A stretch of 64,000 nucleotides of DNA from Gammaproteobacteria bacterium (GCA_030832825.1 JAURIJ010000005.1:61828-125827), one strand, 5' to 3'. Counted from the first letter of the stretch, positions 16,094 to 26,455 are shown. The notes: generated by a model from the letters alone, not told the origin. Numbers and translations: made by a program.

Positions 16094-19000
16094 ATGGGGT
16101 TTTGGCTGAGTTGCTCCAATCGTGTGGAAAGCCTGCAGCAGCAGCTGTGTGCACGCTTGCAGGAAAGCCCGCTGCGCGATCCCTTCCAACCTGAAATCAT
16201 CATCGTTCCAGGCAATGCCATGCGGCGCTGGCTCGGCCTGCAGATAGCCACGGCCCATGGCGTCGCGGCCAATATCGATTTTCCGCTGCCAGCAGCCTGG
16301 ATCTGGCAACTGGCCGCCAGGGCCCACAGTCTCGATCCGAACAATGTCCCCAACGAAGACCCGCTGTCGCGCGAGCAGGCCGCCTGGCAGATATTCGCTG
16401 CGCTGCCGGCCCTGCTGCCCAACGTGGGCTTCGAGGAACTGAACCGTTATCTGGGCGATGACGCCACGGGGGTCAAGCGCTGGCAGCTGGCCCAGCGCAT
16501 CGCCGATGTCTTCGACCGCTATCAGTATTATCGTCCCGACTGGATTCGCGCCTGGAGTCGACCGGGGTATACCGGTGCGCCGCCCGGCGCCGCCTATCCC
16601 GCCTGGCAGCCATTGTTGTGGCGCGTGCTCGCGGCGCGCTGCGCAGGCGCGCATCGGGTGGCGCTGATTGATCAGCTGCTGCAGGTGCTCGAGACCGGTC
16701 AGCCGCAGGCAATTGCCGCGCTGCAACTGCCAGAGCGACTTTCCTGTTTCGCTCTCAGCAGCCTGCCCGCGCTCTTCGTGCAGGTGATCAAGGCGCTGTC
16801 GGTGCACGTCGACGTTCATTTCTACCAGCTCAGTCCGACGGATCAGTACTGGGCCGATCTGCGCAGCAAGAAGGCGCTGGCACGGCAGCGACTGGCGGCG
16901 CCTCAGGCCGCTGCGCTGTTGGAGACTGGCAATGAACTGCTCGCGTCCTGGGGACGCCAGGGGCAGGCCTTCCAGGATCAGCTGCTGGATCATGAGCTGC
17001 TCGATGCCGTGACCTGGGAGGATTATCGGCAGCCCGGCGCTGACTCTCTCCTGCATCAGTTGCAGAGCGACATGCTGGGCCTGGAGCAGGGCGCGTGCAC
17101 GAGGAAACCGGACGCGTCGATACAGATCAGCATCTGTCACAGCCCGCTGCGTGAATGTCAGGTGCTGCACGATCACCTGTTGCACCAGCTTGCCGCTGAC
17201 GCAAGTCTGAAGCCGGAAGACATTCTGGTGATCGTGCCCGAGATCAGTCGTTATGCGCCGGCCATCGAGGCGGTGTTCCGTCGAGACCCTAACGAAGCAC
17301 GGCCCTATATCCCCTGGAATCTCTCGGACATCACCGTAGTGGATGAACACCCGCTGGTGCGTGTCTTCTTCGCCTTGCTGGCACTGCCGGCGGCGCGCTT
17401 GCGCTTCTCCGAGGTGCTCTCCATCGTCGAGGTGCCACGTGTCGCCAGCACCTGGGGGCTGGACAGCACGGCGCAGGAAGAGCTGCACGTCCTGCTGCGC
17501 GCGGCGCAGGCGCGCTGGGGGCTGGATGCCGCGCACAAGGCCGCGCTGCAATTGCCGGCCACTGCGCAGAACACCTGGGCTCATGCCTTTGAGCGGCTGC
17601 TGGCTGCCTATGCGCTGGGCGACGACGAGCTGTGGCAGGGCATCGCGCCGCAGGCCGGCGCCACCGGCAATCGCGCCGTGATGCTCGGGCGTTTCATGGA
17701 CCTGCTGGCGGTGCTGGAGCACTGGAGTCGTGAGCTGCAGCGTCCGCGTGGCGCGCGACAATGGCAGCTCGATCTGAATCGCCTTCTGGATCAATTGTTC
17801 GGGAAAGCGGACGAACAGGAAGACCGCGTGCAGCAGATTCGCGACGAGATTGCCGAGCTGCAGGCGCTGGCGGGCGATGAGCAGCTCACGGCCGCCCTGC
17901 TGAGCCAGTGTCTCGAAGAGCGACTCGGTACCCGCACCGTGCACAATCGGTTCTTCAGTGGCGGTGTCAGCTTCTGCGGCATGCGGCCCATGCGCAGTCT
18001 GCCGTTCCGACTGATCTGCGTGCTGGGCATGAATGACAACGCCTTTCCGCGCCGCGATGCCGCGCCCTCTTTCGATGCCATGGCGACCCAGCCGCGTGCG
18101 GGCGACCCGCGCAAGGCCGACGAGGATCGCTATCTGCTGCTGGAGACCCTGCTGTGCGCGCGTGAGGCGTTGTATCTGAGCTATACCGGGCGCAGTCTCA
18201 CCGACAATGCGGAATGTCAGCCGTCCGTGCTGCTGCGCGAATTGCTGGACTGCATTGATGCGCATTACACGCCAGAGGATCGCGAAGAGGCGTCGATGAG
18301 TGCGTGCGTCACCCGCCTGCAGCCGATGCAGCCCTTCAGCCGGCGACACTTCCAGAGCGCAGAGGCGCACCGCGTCACGGCGAGTCACGATGACTGGTGG
18401 TGTCGCATGGCGCAGGCACTGCAGGGGGAACCTGCAGAGTCTTCTGCGCTGCCTGCCTGGCCCGAAAGGGCGTTGGAGCCCTTGCCGGAGCCCGCCACGC
18501 GCGTCGAACTGTCACAGTTGCTGCGTTTCCTGGAGCATCCGGTCAAGGGTTTCTTCAACACCCGTCTACGCGTGTATCTGAAGGAAGACGAACCGGCGGA
18601 GGACGAGGAGGTCTTCACGCTCACCGGGCTGGCGTCGTGGAAGGTCGGGCAGGCACTGGTGGAACACTGGATGCAGGGCGATGATGCCGTGCCGGCTCTG
18701 CAGCAGCGTCTGGCGGCGGAGGGCCTGCTGCCGCATGGCAGTCAGGCGGCGCTTGCCTTTGCGCAGGCACAGGACAGGATGCAGGATCTCTGGAGTCGCC
18801 TGGAGCCCTGGCGCAATGTGCCCGCCCAGCGGCGCCATGTGTCACTCAGTCTGCGTGTGGCGGGTGCCCCGCAAGACCGCCTGCAGTTGCAGGCACAGAT
18901 TCTTCACTGCCATCCTGGACTCGGCCTGCTGCATTGCACCAGTGCCAGGCTCAAGGGCAAGCATGCCCTCAAGCTCTGGCTGGAGCATCTGGCGCTGTGC

Positions 19001-19363
19001 GCCACCGAGCAGTTGCCGCCAGGGGAACTCAGTGTGCTGCATTGCGGCGACACCAGTCTCAGCCTGGCACCCCTGCCGGCGGAGGAAGCCAGTCAGTGGC
19101 TCGCCGAGTATCTGGCGCTGTCTCTGCAAGGCCAGTGCCGTCCCTTGCCACTCTTCCCCAACGCCAGCTATGTGCTGAGCAGCAAGGGGTTGGCCCAGGC
19201 ACACAAGGCCTGGGAGGGCGATCAGTTCGGCGGCGATGCCGATGACCCCTATCTGCAGCTGGCCATGCGTGGCTGTGAAGGCTCGCCCATCGCGCTGCCT
19301 GAACATCAACGACTGGCACAGTCGGTCTATGGCCCCTTGCGGGCGGCACAGGTGACCTCATGA
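16094..19363 (+). CDS. recC: exodeoxyribonuclease V gamma chain RecC
   Basis: RecC subunit of the RecBCD helicase-nuclease that processes double-strand ends and recognises Chi. The 1089-residue protein (E. coli 1122) starts MGFWLSCSNRVESL and has the inactive SF1 helicase-like fold of RecC, with segments IIVPGNAMRRWLGLQIA, GVSFCGMRPMRSLPFRLICVLGMND and DEDRYLLLETLLCAREALYLSYTG. There is no Walker A motif, as expected for RecC. Its stop overlaps the recB start (ATGA at 19360-19363). The ptrA protease gene found between recC and recB in enterics is absent. Confidence 0.95.
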   Translation: MGFWLSCSNRVESLQQQLCARLQESPLRDPFQPEIIIVPGNAMRRWLGLQIATAHGVAANIDFPLPAAWIWQLAARAHSLDPNNVPNEDPLSREQAAWQIFAALPALLPNVGFEELNRYLGDDATGVKRWQLAQRIADVFDRYQYYRPDWIRAWSRPGYTGAPPGAAYPAWQPLLWRVLAARCAGAHRVALIDQLLQVLETGQPQAIAALQLPERLSCFALSSLPALFVQVIKALSVHVDVHFYQLSPTDQYWADLRSKKALARQRLAAPQAAALLETGNELLASWGRQGQAFQDQLLDHELLDAVTWEDYRQPGADSLLHQLQSDMLGLEQGACTRKPDASIQISICHSPLRECQVLHDHLLHQLAADASLKPEDILVIVPEISRYAPAIEAVFRRDPNEARPYIPWNLSDITVVDEHPLVRVFFALLALPAARLRFSEVLSIVEVPRVASTWGLDSTAQEELHVLLRAAQARWGLDAAHKAALQLPATAQNTWAHAFERLLAAYALGDDELWQGIAPQAGATGNRAVMLGRFMDLLAVLEHWSRELQRPRGARQWQLDLNRLLDQLFGKADEQEDRVQQIRDEIAELQALAGDEQLTAALLSQCLEERLGTRTVHNRFFSGGVSFCGMRPMRSLPFRLICVLGMNDNAFPRRDAAPSFDAMATQPRAGDPRKADEDRYLLLETLLCAREALYLSYTGRSLTDNAECQPSVLLRELLDCIDAHYTPEDREEASMSACVTRLQPMQPFSRRHFQSAEAHRVTASHDDWWCRMAQALQGEPAESSALPAWPERALEPLPEPATRVELSQLLRFLEHPVKGFFNTRLRVYLKEDEPAEDEEVFTLTGLASWKVGQALVEHWMQGDDAVPALQQRLAAEGLLPHGSQAALAFAQAQDRMQDLWSRLEPWRNVPAQRRHVSLSLRVAGAPQDRLQLQAQILHCHPGLGLLHCTSARLKGKHALKLWLEHLALCATEQLPPGELSVLHCGDTSLSLAPLPAEEASQWLAEYLALSLQGQCRPLPLFPNASYVLSSKGLAQAHKAWEGDQFGGDADDPYLQLAMRGCEGSPIALPEHQRLAQSVYGPLRAAQVTS

Positions 19364-22300
19364 CAAGCAGCCACACGCCCATGCAGGTGCTCGACGTCGT
19401 GACCACGCTGACGATGCCGCTGCACGGCCTGCGCCTGATCGAGGCCAGTGCCGGTACCGGCAAGACGTATGCGATCAGCAATCTGTATCTGCGCCATGTG
19501 CTGGAGGGCGTGCCCGTCAGCGCCATCTTGGTGGTGACCTTCACCAATGCGGCCACGGAAGAGTTGCGGGGCCGCATTCGGCAGCGTTTGCAGCAGACCC
19601 TGCAGTGGCTGGAGCGTGTGGAACAGGGCGGGCAGACACCGCCGCAGGATGCGTTCCTGCTGGCTCTTCTCGCCGGGCGCGCCATGGCAGCCGACGTGGA
19701 ACGCCGCCTGCAGTGCGAGCGCCTGCAACTGGCCGTGCGCTCGATGGACGAGGCCGCCATCTACACCATTCACGGGTTCTGCCTGCGTGCCTTGACCGAC
19801 CACGCCTTCAACAGTGGTCAGCCGTTCGACATGCAGCTGATCACCGACGAGGACGGGCTCTGGCAGGAGGCACTCAAGGACTGGTGGCGACGCAACACCT
19901 ATGCGCTGGACCCTCTGCACCTCGGCATTCTGGCCCGCGCCTTCGCCGGCCTCGACGCCTTGCTGACGCAGCAGCGTGTCTTGCGCGATGCCCATGACAA
20001 GCATGTGCTGCCGGTGGTTGCAGGCACACTCGCGCAGCAGTTCGCACGCTGGGACTCGCTGTTGCCGGCGCTGCGGAGGCTGTCCGCTCAGTGGCAGGCC
20101 CGTCAGGGGGAGTTGGAGGACATTCTGCTGCGTTCCCCGGCCTTGTCCCGCGCCAGGACCGGCGACTATGGCACGGACGTGCTCCCGGCGAGTCTGGCAC
20201 TGCTCGATGCCTGGCTGCGCAGTGACGATCTGCTGGATGTCCCGGCGCGCCTGCACCTGCTGAGCGCCGCTGCCCTGCGCGCTGGCTCGACGCCTGCGAT
20301 GCGGGACAAGGACCCAGCCTTGATGGATCCGTTCTTTGTGGAATGTCAGGGGGTGGAAGAGTGCGTGCTGGACATCCTGCTCGGCGTGCGCCTGGCGGTG
20401 CTGCAGGACTCCACTCGCGCCGCGCGCGCCCAGATCGATGCCGTCAAGACGGCCACGCGCAGCCTCGGTTTCAGCGATCAGCTCACTCGCCTGCACGAGG
20501 CTCTGCACGGTGCCGGCGGCGAGTCCCTGACCCAGGTGCTGAGGGGCAGTTTCCCGGTGGCGATGATCGACGAATTCCAGGACACCGACGCGCTGCAGTA
20601 CGGCATCTTCCGTCGCCTCTACCATGGCGCGCCCCTGCAGACCGAGCACGGCGCACTGTCCTTGACGATGATCGGGGATCCGAAGCAGGCCATCTACAGT
20701 TTCCGGGGCGGGGACATCTTCGCCTACGCCATGGCACGCCGCGATGCCGGGGCGGCACTTTATACCCTGGACACCAACTGGCGCTCGACGCCCGCTCTCA
20801 TCGCTGCCGTGAACACGGTGTTCCAGCAGCGCGCTGCACCTTTCGTGTTTGCCGAGGCGATCTCCTTTGCCCCAGTGGCGCCCGCGCCGAAGCAGCACGC
20901 GCCGCTGTGCGAATCCGGCCACGCCGCGCCCCCGTTGCAGCTGTGGCAGATTCCGGCAGACGAGCAGGACCGTGCACGCAGCAAGCGCGATGCCGAGGCC
21001 TTGCTCAGTGCCGCCGTGGCGCAGGAGATCGTGCGCCTGCTGGCCGGCAGCGTGCGTGGCGAGGTGACGCTGGGGCAGCGTCCCGTGGTGCCGGGCGATG
21101 TTGCCGTGCTGGTGCGGGATTCGCGGCAGGGGCGCACGGTGCGCGAGGCGCTCATGCGGCGTGGCATCAATGCGGTGACCGCCGGGCGCGACAATGTGCT
21201 GCGCAGCGAGGAAGCCGCGGGTCTGCTGCTGTTGCTGCGCGGCATCGTGCATTGCCGTGATCGGGGCACGCTGCGCGCGGCCCTGGCCAGCAGTCTTCTC
21301 GGGTTCGACTACACGCAGATCGCGCAGCGCCAGGCGGACGAACAGGCGTGGCTGGAATGGGCGCAGCAACTCAGCGCCCTGAACGAGGACTGGCAGCGCC
21401 GCGGCTTCATGGTGATGTTCCATGCCATGCTGCAGAGTCTGGGGGTGGGCCTGCGTCTGGCGGCAATGCCCTATGCCGAGAGGCGTCTCACCAATCTGCT
21501 GCATCTGGGCGAGCTGCTGCAGCAGAGTGCGCGCAGCAGCCCCGGCCAGGAAGCCCTGTTGAGCTGGTTCGAGCAGCAGATCGCCGCGCCCGAGGAGCAG
21601 GAAACAGAGCTGCGTCTGGAGAGTGACGAGGCGCTGGTGAAGATCGTGACCATTCATGCCAGCAAGGGGCTGGAATATCCCATCGTCTTCGCTCCATTCC
21701 TGTGGGGAGCACGACCCGTGAGCCGCCATGCCGGTCGAGCCTGCATCCAGTATCACGACCTGGAGGAGCAGGCGGTGCTGGACTTCGGCGTGCCCTCGGA
21801 GTCGGCGCTCGCGCTGGCCGATCGTGAACGCCTCGCAGAGGACGTGCGTCTGGCCTATGTCGCGCTGACGCGGGCCTGTTCTCGTCTGTACCTCGCCTGG
21901 GGCCATGTCGGGTATGCCGACGCGGGCAGTTCTGCCCTGAGCTGGTTGCTGCTGTCGCAGAAGACGCCCGCCGAATTGCTGTTGGCGCCGCTCAAGGAAA
22001 CCCTGGACGATGCCGCCATCGCGGCCGCGCTGCAGGCGCTGGTGGCTGCCCGGCCCGAGGCCATCGCCCTGCAAGCCTTGCCAGTGCCCGACGGCAGCCG
22101 GTATGGCGAGTCTGCAGCCGGCGTACCGCTGGACTTGCAGGCCCATGCCTTCCACGCGCGCATTGCCACGGACTGGCGCATCAGCAGTTTCAGCAGTTTG
22201 ACCCGCGATGTGCATCAGAGCGCCGCCACGAGTCGAAGCCGTGTCAGCCAGGATGCCATCCTGCAGTTCGAGGCGGGCAGTCACGTGGGGCTGTTCCTGC

Positions 22301-22992
22301 ACGAGATTCTGGAACACCTGGATTTTCAGGGCGATCTGCGCGCGCAGACGCTCGAGCTCAACGCCCGCTTCGCGCCGCGCTATGGCTTCGATGCTCGTGC
22401 CCAGCAGGAGACGCTGGTGAGCTGGATCCGGCACATCGTGCTCACGCCGCTCACCGCCTCCGGCCTGCGTCTGGCGGTCCTGCCGCGCAGCCGACGGCTG
22501 AATGAGCTCGCCTTCGACTTCGCCATCGATCGGGTGGACCTTGCCGCTCTCAACGCCCTGTTGGACGAATATGCGGGCGAGTCGCTGCAAGCCCTGCAGG
22601 GCGAGGATCTGCGCGGCCTCATCACGGGAGTCATCGACCTGGTGTTCGAGCACGACGGGCGTTTCTACATCGCCGACTACAAAAGCAATCTGCTGGGCAA
22701 CGCACTGCAGGACTACGCGCCGCCAATGTTGCGTCGCGCCATGCTGGAGCGGCGCTACGATCTGCAGTCCTTGCTCTATGTGCTGGCCCTGCACCGCTAC
22801 CTGCAGCAGCGTCTGCCGGACTACGCCTACGAGCGTCACATGGGAGGGGCCTTGTATCTCTTCCTGCGCGGGCTGCGTGTGGAACAGGGGCCCGCCAGCG
22901 GCGTCTTCCACGATTGCCCGCCGGTGTCCCTCATTGCCCGGCTCGAGTGGCTGCTGCGGCCTGGCATGGCAGCCGGGGAGGGCAGCGCATGA
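19360..22992 (+). CDS. recB: exodeoxyribonuclease V beta chain RecB
   Basis: SF1A 3'-5' helicase plus nuclease subunit of RecBCD. The 1210-residue protein has Walker A EASAGTGKT (K35), FTNAATEELRGRI, Walker B-type MIDEFQDTD, the GDPKQAIYSFRG motif, and VTIHASKGLEYPIVF. The C-terminal nuclease domain has the DYKSN motif (D1106, K1108), with LFLHEILEHLDF upstream contributing the metal-binding His. All catalytic residues are in place. It overlaps recC and recD by ATGA junctions, so the three subunits are translationally coupled, consistent with a 1:1:1 complex. Confidence 0.96.
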   Translation: MTSSHTPMQVLDVVTTLTMPLHGLRLIEASAGTGKTYAISNLYLRHVLEGVPVSAILVVTFTNAATEELRGRIRQRLQQTLQWLERVEQGGQTPPQDAFLLALLAGRAMAADVERRLQCERLQLAVRSMDEAAIYTIHGFCLRALTDHAFNSGQPFDMQLITDEDGLWQEALKDWWRRNTYALDPLHLGILARAFAGLDALLTQQRVLRDAHDKHVLPVVAGTLAQQFARWDSLLPALRRLSAQWQARQGELEDILLRSPALSRARTGDYGTDVLPASLALLDAWLRSDDLLDVPARLHLLSAAALRAGSTPAMRDKDPALMDPFFVECQGVEECVLDILLGVRLAVLQDSTRAARAQIDAVKTATRSLGFSDQLTRLHEALHGAGGESLTQVLRGSFPVAMIDEFQDTDALQYGIFRRLYHGAPLQTEHGALSLTMIGDPKQAIYSFRGGDIFAYAMARRDAGAALYTLDTNWRSTPALIAAVNTVFQQRAAPFVFAEAISFAPVAPAPKQHAPLCESGHAAPPLQLWQIPADEQDRARSKRDAEALLSAAVAQEIVRLLAGSVRGEVTLGQRPVVPGDVAVLVRDSRQGRTVREALMRRGINAVTAGRDNVLRSEEAAGLLLLLRGIVHCRDRGTLRAALASSLLGFDYTQIAQRQADEQAWLEWAQQLSALNEDWQRRGFMVMFHAMLQSLGVGLRLAAMPYAERRLTNLLHLGELLQQSARSSPGQEALLSWFEQQIAAPEEQETELRLESDEALVKIVTIHASKGLEYPIVFAPFLWGARPVSRHAGRACIQYHDLEEQAVLDFGVPSESALALADRERLAEDVRLAYVALTRACSRLYLAWGHVGYADAGSSALSWLLLSQKTPAELLLAPLKETLDDAAIAAALQALVAARPEAIALQALPVPDGSRYGESAAGVPLDLQAHAFHARIATDWRISSFSSLTRDVHQSAATSRSRVSQDAILQFEAGSHVGLFLHEILEHLDFQGDLRAQTLELNARFAPRYGFDARAQQETLVSWIRHIVLTPLTASGLRLAVLPRSRRLNELAFDFAIDRVDLAALNALLDEYAGESLQALQGEDLRGLITGVIDLVFEHDGRFYIADYKSNLLGNALQDYAPPMLRRAMLERRYDLQSLLYVLALHRYLQQRLPDYAYERHMGGALYLFLRGLRVEQGPASGVFHDCPPVSLIARLEWLLRPGMAAGEGSA

Positions 22993-24854
22993 GCATCCTC
23001 GCGAGTCTGCAGGAGAATGGCCAGCTCTCTGCCCTGAGCGTGCATTTCGCCCGCTTCATCGCCCGCACGGCCGGGCTGGAGGAGGACGACCCCGCCGTGC
23101 TCACGGCGGCGGCGCTCAGCCAGCGCAATCAGCTGGGCGATGTCTGTCTGCCACTGGCTGAACTGGCCGGGCAGGCCTTGTTCCCCGCTGCGACACTCGC
23201 CGAGCGCACGCGGGCACCGGCATTGCAGAACTGGCGCGAGGCCTTGCTGCGCTGTCGCTGCGTGGGGGAGCCGGGCGAGCGTGCGCCCTTTATCCTGGAT
23301 GGCGAGCGCTTGTATCTGCAGCGCTTCTGGCGCCACGAGACGGCGGTGGCGCAGGCCTTGCTGGAGCGGCTGCAGTCGCCCCCGCAGGTCGATGCGCCGG
23401 GCCTGCAGAGCGCGCTCGCGGCTCTGTTCCCGGAGCCACCCTCGACCGTGGGGCCGGACTGGCAGAAGCTGGCCTCGGCGCTGGCCGTGCTGCAACGCTT
23501 TGTGGTGATCTCCGGCGGCCCGGGCACGGGCAAGACGACCACGGTTGTGAAAGTGCTCAGCCTGTTGCTGGCCCAGCAACCAGGCCTGCGCATCGCGCTG
23601 GCGGCCCCCACGGGCAAGGCGGCTGCTCGGATGGTGGAATCGATGCGCGCCGTGCGCCGCTCGTTGCCACTCGCACCCGCCGTGCACGCAGCGCTGCCCG
23701 ATGCCGCGAGCACACTGCACCGTCTGCTGGGCTGGCAAGCGGACATTTCGCGTTACCCTTACCGGCACCAGCGGGACAATCCGCTGCCACTGGACTGTCT
23801 GGTCATCGACGAGGCCTCCATGATCGACCTGCCGCTGATGCACGCGGTGCTCGACGCGCTGCCCGCCGAGGCACGCCTGATCCTGCTGGGGGATCGCGAT
23901 CAGCTGGCCTCGGTGGAGGCGGGCAATGTGCTGGGTGACATGACGGGCCACGGTCGTGCGCTGGCCTGCTCCCATGCCATGCGCAGCCGTCTGCTGGCGC
24001 TGGAGGTCGATGCCGCGCAGGCCCTGCCCGCTGCGGACACGGTGGCGCCGATTCAAGACGCCATCGCGATCCTGCGCCACAGCCATCGCTTCGCGGCGGA
24101 TAGCGGCATCGGGCGCCTTGCCCGCCTGGTCAATGCCGCAGACGCAGCGCAGGGGCTCGCTCTGTTGCAGCAGGCGGTGGCGCAGGCGGCCTCAGCATCA
24201 GCGGATCTTGTGTGGCTGCAGAGCGGCGCGCAGCCGCGCCCCGCGGTGCCGCACGACGCGCTGGACTGGGCCCTGCGGCATTACAAGGAATATCTGGCGC
24301 AGACGGATGTGCAGGCGGCGCTGACCGTGTTCGCGCGTGCCCGCATTCTGTGCGCAGCCCACGAGGGTCCCTTGGGCAAGGAGGAATTCAATCGGCAGGT
24401 GGAAGCGGCACTGCGGCGACTGGGCTTGCTGGAGGCAGACACGCAGGGCCATGGCACGCCAGTGATGGTGACGGCCAACGACTACGAGCTACAGTTGTAC
24501 AACGGCGATATCGGTCTGCTGTGGCGTTCGCCGCAAGGGCGGCTGGAGGCGTGTTTTCCGCAGCTCGATGGCCAGGTGCGACGCCTGCCGGCCGTGAGTC
24601 TGCCGGCCCACGAGGTGGCCTGGGCGATGACAGTGCACAAGTCCCAGGGCTCGGAATTCGATGAGGTACTGCTGGTGCTGCCGACCGAACCCGACAGCCC
24701 CTTGCTGCTGCGTGAGCTGCTGTACACGGGCATCACGCGGGCCAGGCGTCGACTGCTGTTGCTAGCCGGCGCCGAGGCGTTCGCCCGCAGCTGCGTGAGT
24801 CCCGCCCGGCGCAGCTCAGGCCTCGCGGCGAGGCTTGGCTGGCCGGATGACTGA
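22989..24854 (+). CDS. recD: exodeoxyribonuclease V alpha chain RecD
   Basis: SF1B 5'-3' helicase subunit of RecBCD. I use ATG 22989, which overlaps the recB stop; longer in-frame starts run back into recB. The 621-residue protein has an N-terminal RecB-interacting domain, Walker A GGPGTGKTT (K182), AAPTGKAAARM, Walker B DEASMIDL, GDRDQLASVEAG and C-terminal MTVHKSQGSEFDEVLLVLP with YTGITRARRRLLL. Length is near E. coli RecD (608). Last gene of the recCBD operon; it meets the convergent small gene at 24859 with only four bases between. Confidence 0.95.
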   Translation: MSILASLQENGQLSALSVHFARFIARTAGLEEDDPAVLTAAALSQRNQLGDVCLPLAELAGQALFPAATLAERTRAPALQNWREALLRCRCVGEPGERAPFILDGERLYLQRFWRHETAVAQALLERLQSPPQVDAPGLQSALAALFPEPPSTVGPDWQKLASALAVLQRFVVISGGPGTGKTTTVVKVLSLLLAQQPGLRIALAAPTGKAAARMVESMRAVRRSLPLAPAVHAALPDAASTLHRLLGWQADISRYPYRHQRDNPLPLDCLVIDEASMIDLPLMHAVLDALPAEARLILLGDRDQLASVEAGNVLGDMTGHGRALACSHAMRSRLLALEVDAAQALPAADTVAPIQDAIAILRHSHRFAADSGIGRLARLVNAADAAQGLALLQQAVAQAASASADLVWLQSGAQPRPAVPHDALDWALRHYKEYLAQTDVQAALTVFARARILCAAHEGPLGKEEFNRQVEAALRRLGLLEADTQGHGTPVMVTANDYELQLYNGDIGLLWRSPQGRLEACFPQLDGQVRRLPAVSLPAHEVAWAMTVHKSQGSEFDEVLLVLPTEPDSPLLLRELLYTGITRARRRLLLLAGAEAFARSCVSPARRSSGLAARLGWPDD

Positions 24855-24858
24855 GGTC

Positions 24859-25095
24859 TCAGCCCGTGGTCAGGATGGTGTGCGCCATGTGCAGATGCTC
24901 GGCTGCCTCGCGCCCCAGGTCGGTGAGGTAACCCCCATCGGCGTGGGTGATCAGGCCCTTGTGGTGCAGGCGCTGTGCGGCCTCGATGCGCGACGCGTCG
25001 GCGTCTTTGTGAATCTTGATGCCTTCCTGTGGGTTGGTGACGTTGTAAAGCAGCAGTGTGTTGAGTTCAGCGATGAGATCGGCGCTCAGTGCCAT
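24859..25095 (-). CDS. small conserved protein of the TIGR02647 type
   Basis: A 78-residue cytosolic protein, MALSADLIAELNTLLLYN, with conserved segments QEGIKIHKDADASRIEAAQRLHHKGLIT and GGYLTDLGREAAEHLH. It matches the TIGR02647 family of short gammaproteobacterial proteins. The predicted all-helical shape with a small hairpin resembles a winged-helix domain, so DNA binding is possible but not shown. GGGGAA precedes the ATG on the minus strand. It is convergent with recD and divergent from the RIO kinase gene. Function unknown. Confidence 0.8.
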   Translation of the reverse strand: MALSADLIAELNTLLLYNVTNPQEGIKIHKDADASRIEAAQRLHHKGLITHADGGYLTDLGREAAEHLHMAHTILTTG

Positions 25096-25182
25096 TGGAA
25101 ATTCCCCGTGATTTATTGTTGTCCGCTGGCAGTATATGCCTGACGTGAGTGATGACGAAGCGCGAAAGCGAGAAAGGAGCCC

Positions 25183-26037
25183 ATGAAAGTACCCCCGCGA
25201 TTGCAGCCTCTGCTGGAGGATGGCCTGATTGATGACGTGATCAGTCAGTTGATGAGTGGCAAGGAGGCGCAGGTCTATGTGGTGCGCTGTGGCGGGGTTC
25301 TGCGCTGCGCCAAGGTCTACAAGGAAGCAGGCAAGCGCAGCTTCAAGCAGGCCGTGCAGTATCAGGAAGGTCGCAAGGTGCGCAACAGTCGCAGTGCCCG
25401 TGCCATGGACAAGCGCAGCCGCTATGGGCAGCAGGAGGCGGAACAGGCCTGGCTGAATGCCGAGGTCGATGCGCTGCGCCGTCTAGGCGCGGCCGGCGTT
25501 CGTGTGCCCGCGACGCATGGCTTTGTTGATGGCGTGCTGCTCATGGACATGATCTGCGATGACGAGGGCTACCCGGCACCTCGGCTGAACGATGTTGCAC
25601 TGTCCGAAGAGGACGCTGTGGATTTCCATGCCCGCATGATCGGTGAGATCGTGAAGATGCTGTGTGCGGGGCTCGTGCACGGCGATCTCTCGGAATTCAA
25701 TGTGCTGCTCAGTCACAGTGGGCCGGTGATCATCGATCTGCCCCAGGCGGTGAATGCGGCGGGCAACAACAGTGCCGCCGCCATGTTGCTGCGTGATGTG
25801 GAGAACATGGCGCGCTATTTCGGCCGCTTTGCGCCGCAGCTGCGCCGCACCGAGTATGGTCGGGAGATCTGGAGTCTGTACGAAAAGGGACAACTGCGCC
25901 CCGACAGCCGGCTCACCGGTCAGTTCGAGGGCAATCTGCAGAGTGCGGATGTCGACGAGGTGCTGCGCATCATCGCCCATGCGCGGGAAGAGGCGGAGCA
26001 GGAGCTCGAGCGCCGCCGCGCGGCACTCGAGGAGTGA
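25183..26037 (+). CDS. RIO-type serine protein kinase
   Basis: Atypical protein kinase of the RIO superfamily. The 284-residue protein has a Gly-loop equivalent SGKEAQVYVVRC (about 25-36), the phosphate-binding Lys in RCAKVYK, the catalytic loop LVHGDLSEFNVLL (D168, N173) and the metal-binding aspartate D185 in VIIDLPQAV, where RIO enzymes have IDFPQ-like motifs. The tail is rich in Glu and Arg and likely helical. Archaeal and eukaryotic RIO proteins mature ribosomes; the role of the bacterial ones is unclear. AGAAAGGAG before the ATG is a strong binding site. Confidence 0.85.
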   Translation: MKVPPRLQPLLEDGLIDDVISQLMSGKEAQVYVVRCGGVLRCAKVYKEAGKRSFKQAVQYQEGRKVRNSRSARAMDKRSRYGQQEAEQAWLNAEVDALRRLGAAGVRVPATHGFVDGVLLMDMICDDEGYPAPRLNDVALSEEDAVDFHARMIGEIVKMLCAGLVHGDLSEFNVLLSHSGPVIIDLPQAVNAAGNNSAAAMLLRDVENMARYFGRFAPQLRRTEYGREIWSLYEKGQLRPDSRLTGQFEGNLQSADVDEVLRIIAHAREEAEQELERRRAALEE

Positions 26038-26071
26038 CGGCGCGGCGCTGGCACAGGCCGCGCGTCGACGT

Positions 26072-26455
26072 TCAGGAGGCGCTCAGACGCTCGGCGATGT
26101 CGGCGGGTTCCACTTCGAGGCCGCTCATCTCGGCGTCCCAGTTGGGGCCGGCCATGACTTCATCCTCGTGCATGCCGGGCAGCCAGTTCTCCACGAAGTC
26201 GTCGAGTTCGATGATGCTGGGCGTGTAGATGGCCCAGTCGTCCACGCAGTGGATCTTCGCGTCGGCCTCGTCGGACCAGAACGGAAACACGTCCGTCTGC
26301 TCGAATTCCAGTGAGGGGCAGACAGCCCAGCCATCCTTCGCCTTCAGGCCCCAGACCTTGCCGGTTTCCTGAATCTCGCTGATGAACAGGTCGTAGTTCT
26401 GCTCTTCGTCCTGGCCGAGCCGGGTGTTGGGATTGACGGGGGCTTGTGACTGCAT
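26072..26455 (-). CDS. DUF2750 domain protein
   Basis: A 127-residue acidic cytosolic protein. It contains the DUF2750 pattern YDLFISEIQETGKVWGLKAKDGWAV, followed by FPFWSDEADAKIH and the conserved tail IIELDDFVENWLPGM. Relatives are small gammaproteobacterial proteins of unknown function. It is convergent with the RIO kinase gene and divergent from ppnN, sharing a 120-bp upstream region with the latter. No signal peptide or membrane segment. Nothing further can be said about its job. Confidence 0.8.
   Translation of the reverse strand: MQSQAPVNPNTRLGQDEEQNYDLFISEIQETGKVWGLKAKDGWAVCPSLEFEQTDVFPFWSDEADAKIHCVDDWAIYTPSIIELDDFVENWLPGMHEDEVMAGPNWDAEMSGLEVEPADIAERLSAS

Noticed and set aside
19327..22911. 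1194-codon open frame on the minus strand
   Set aside because: It is an exact antisense shadow of recB. High GC third positions keep the reverse frame open; its translation is Gln/His/Arg-rich with no domain.
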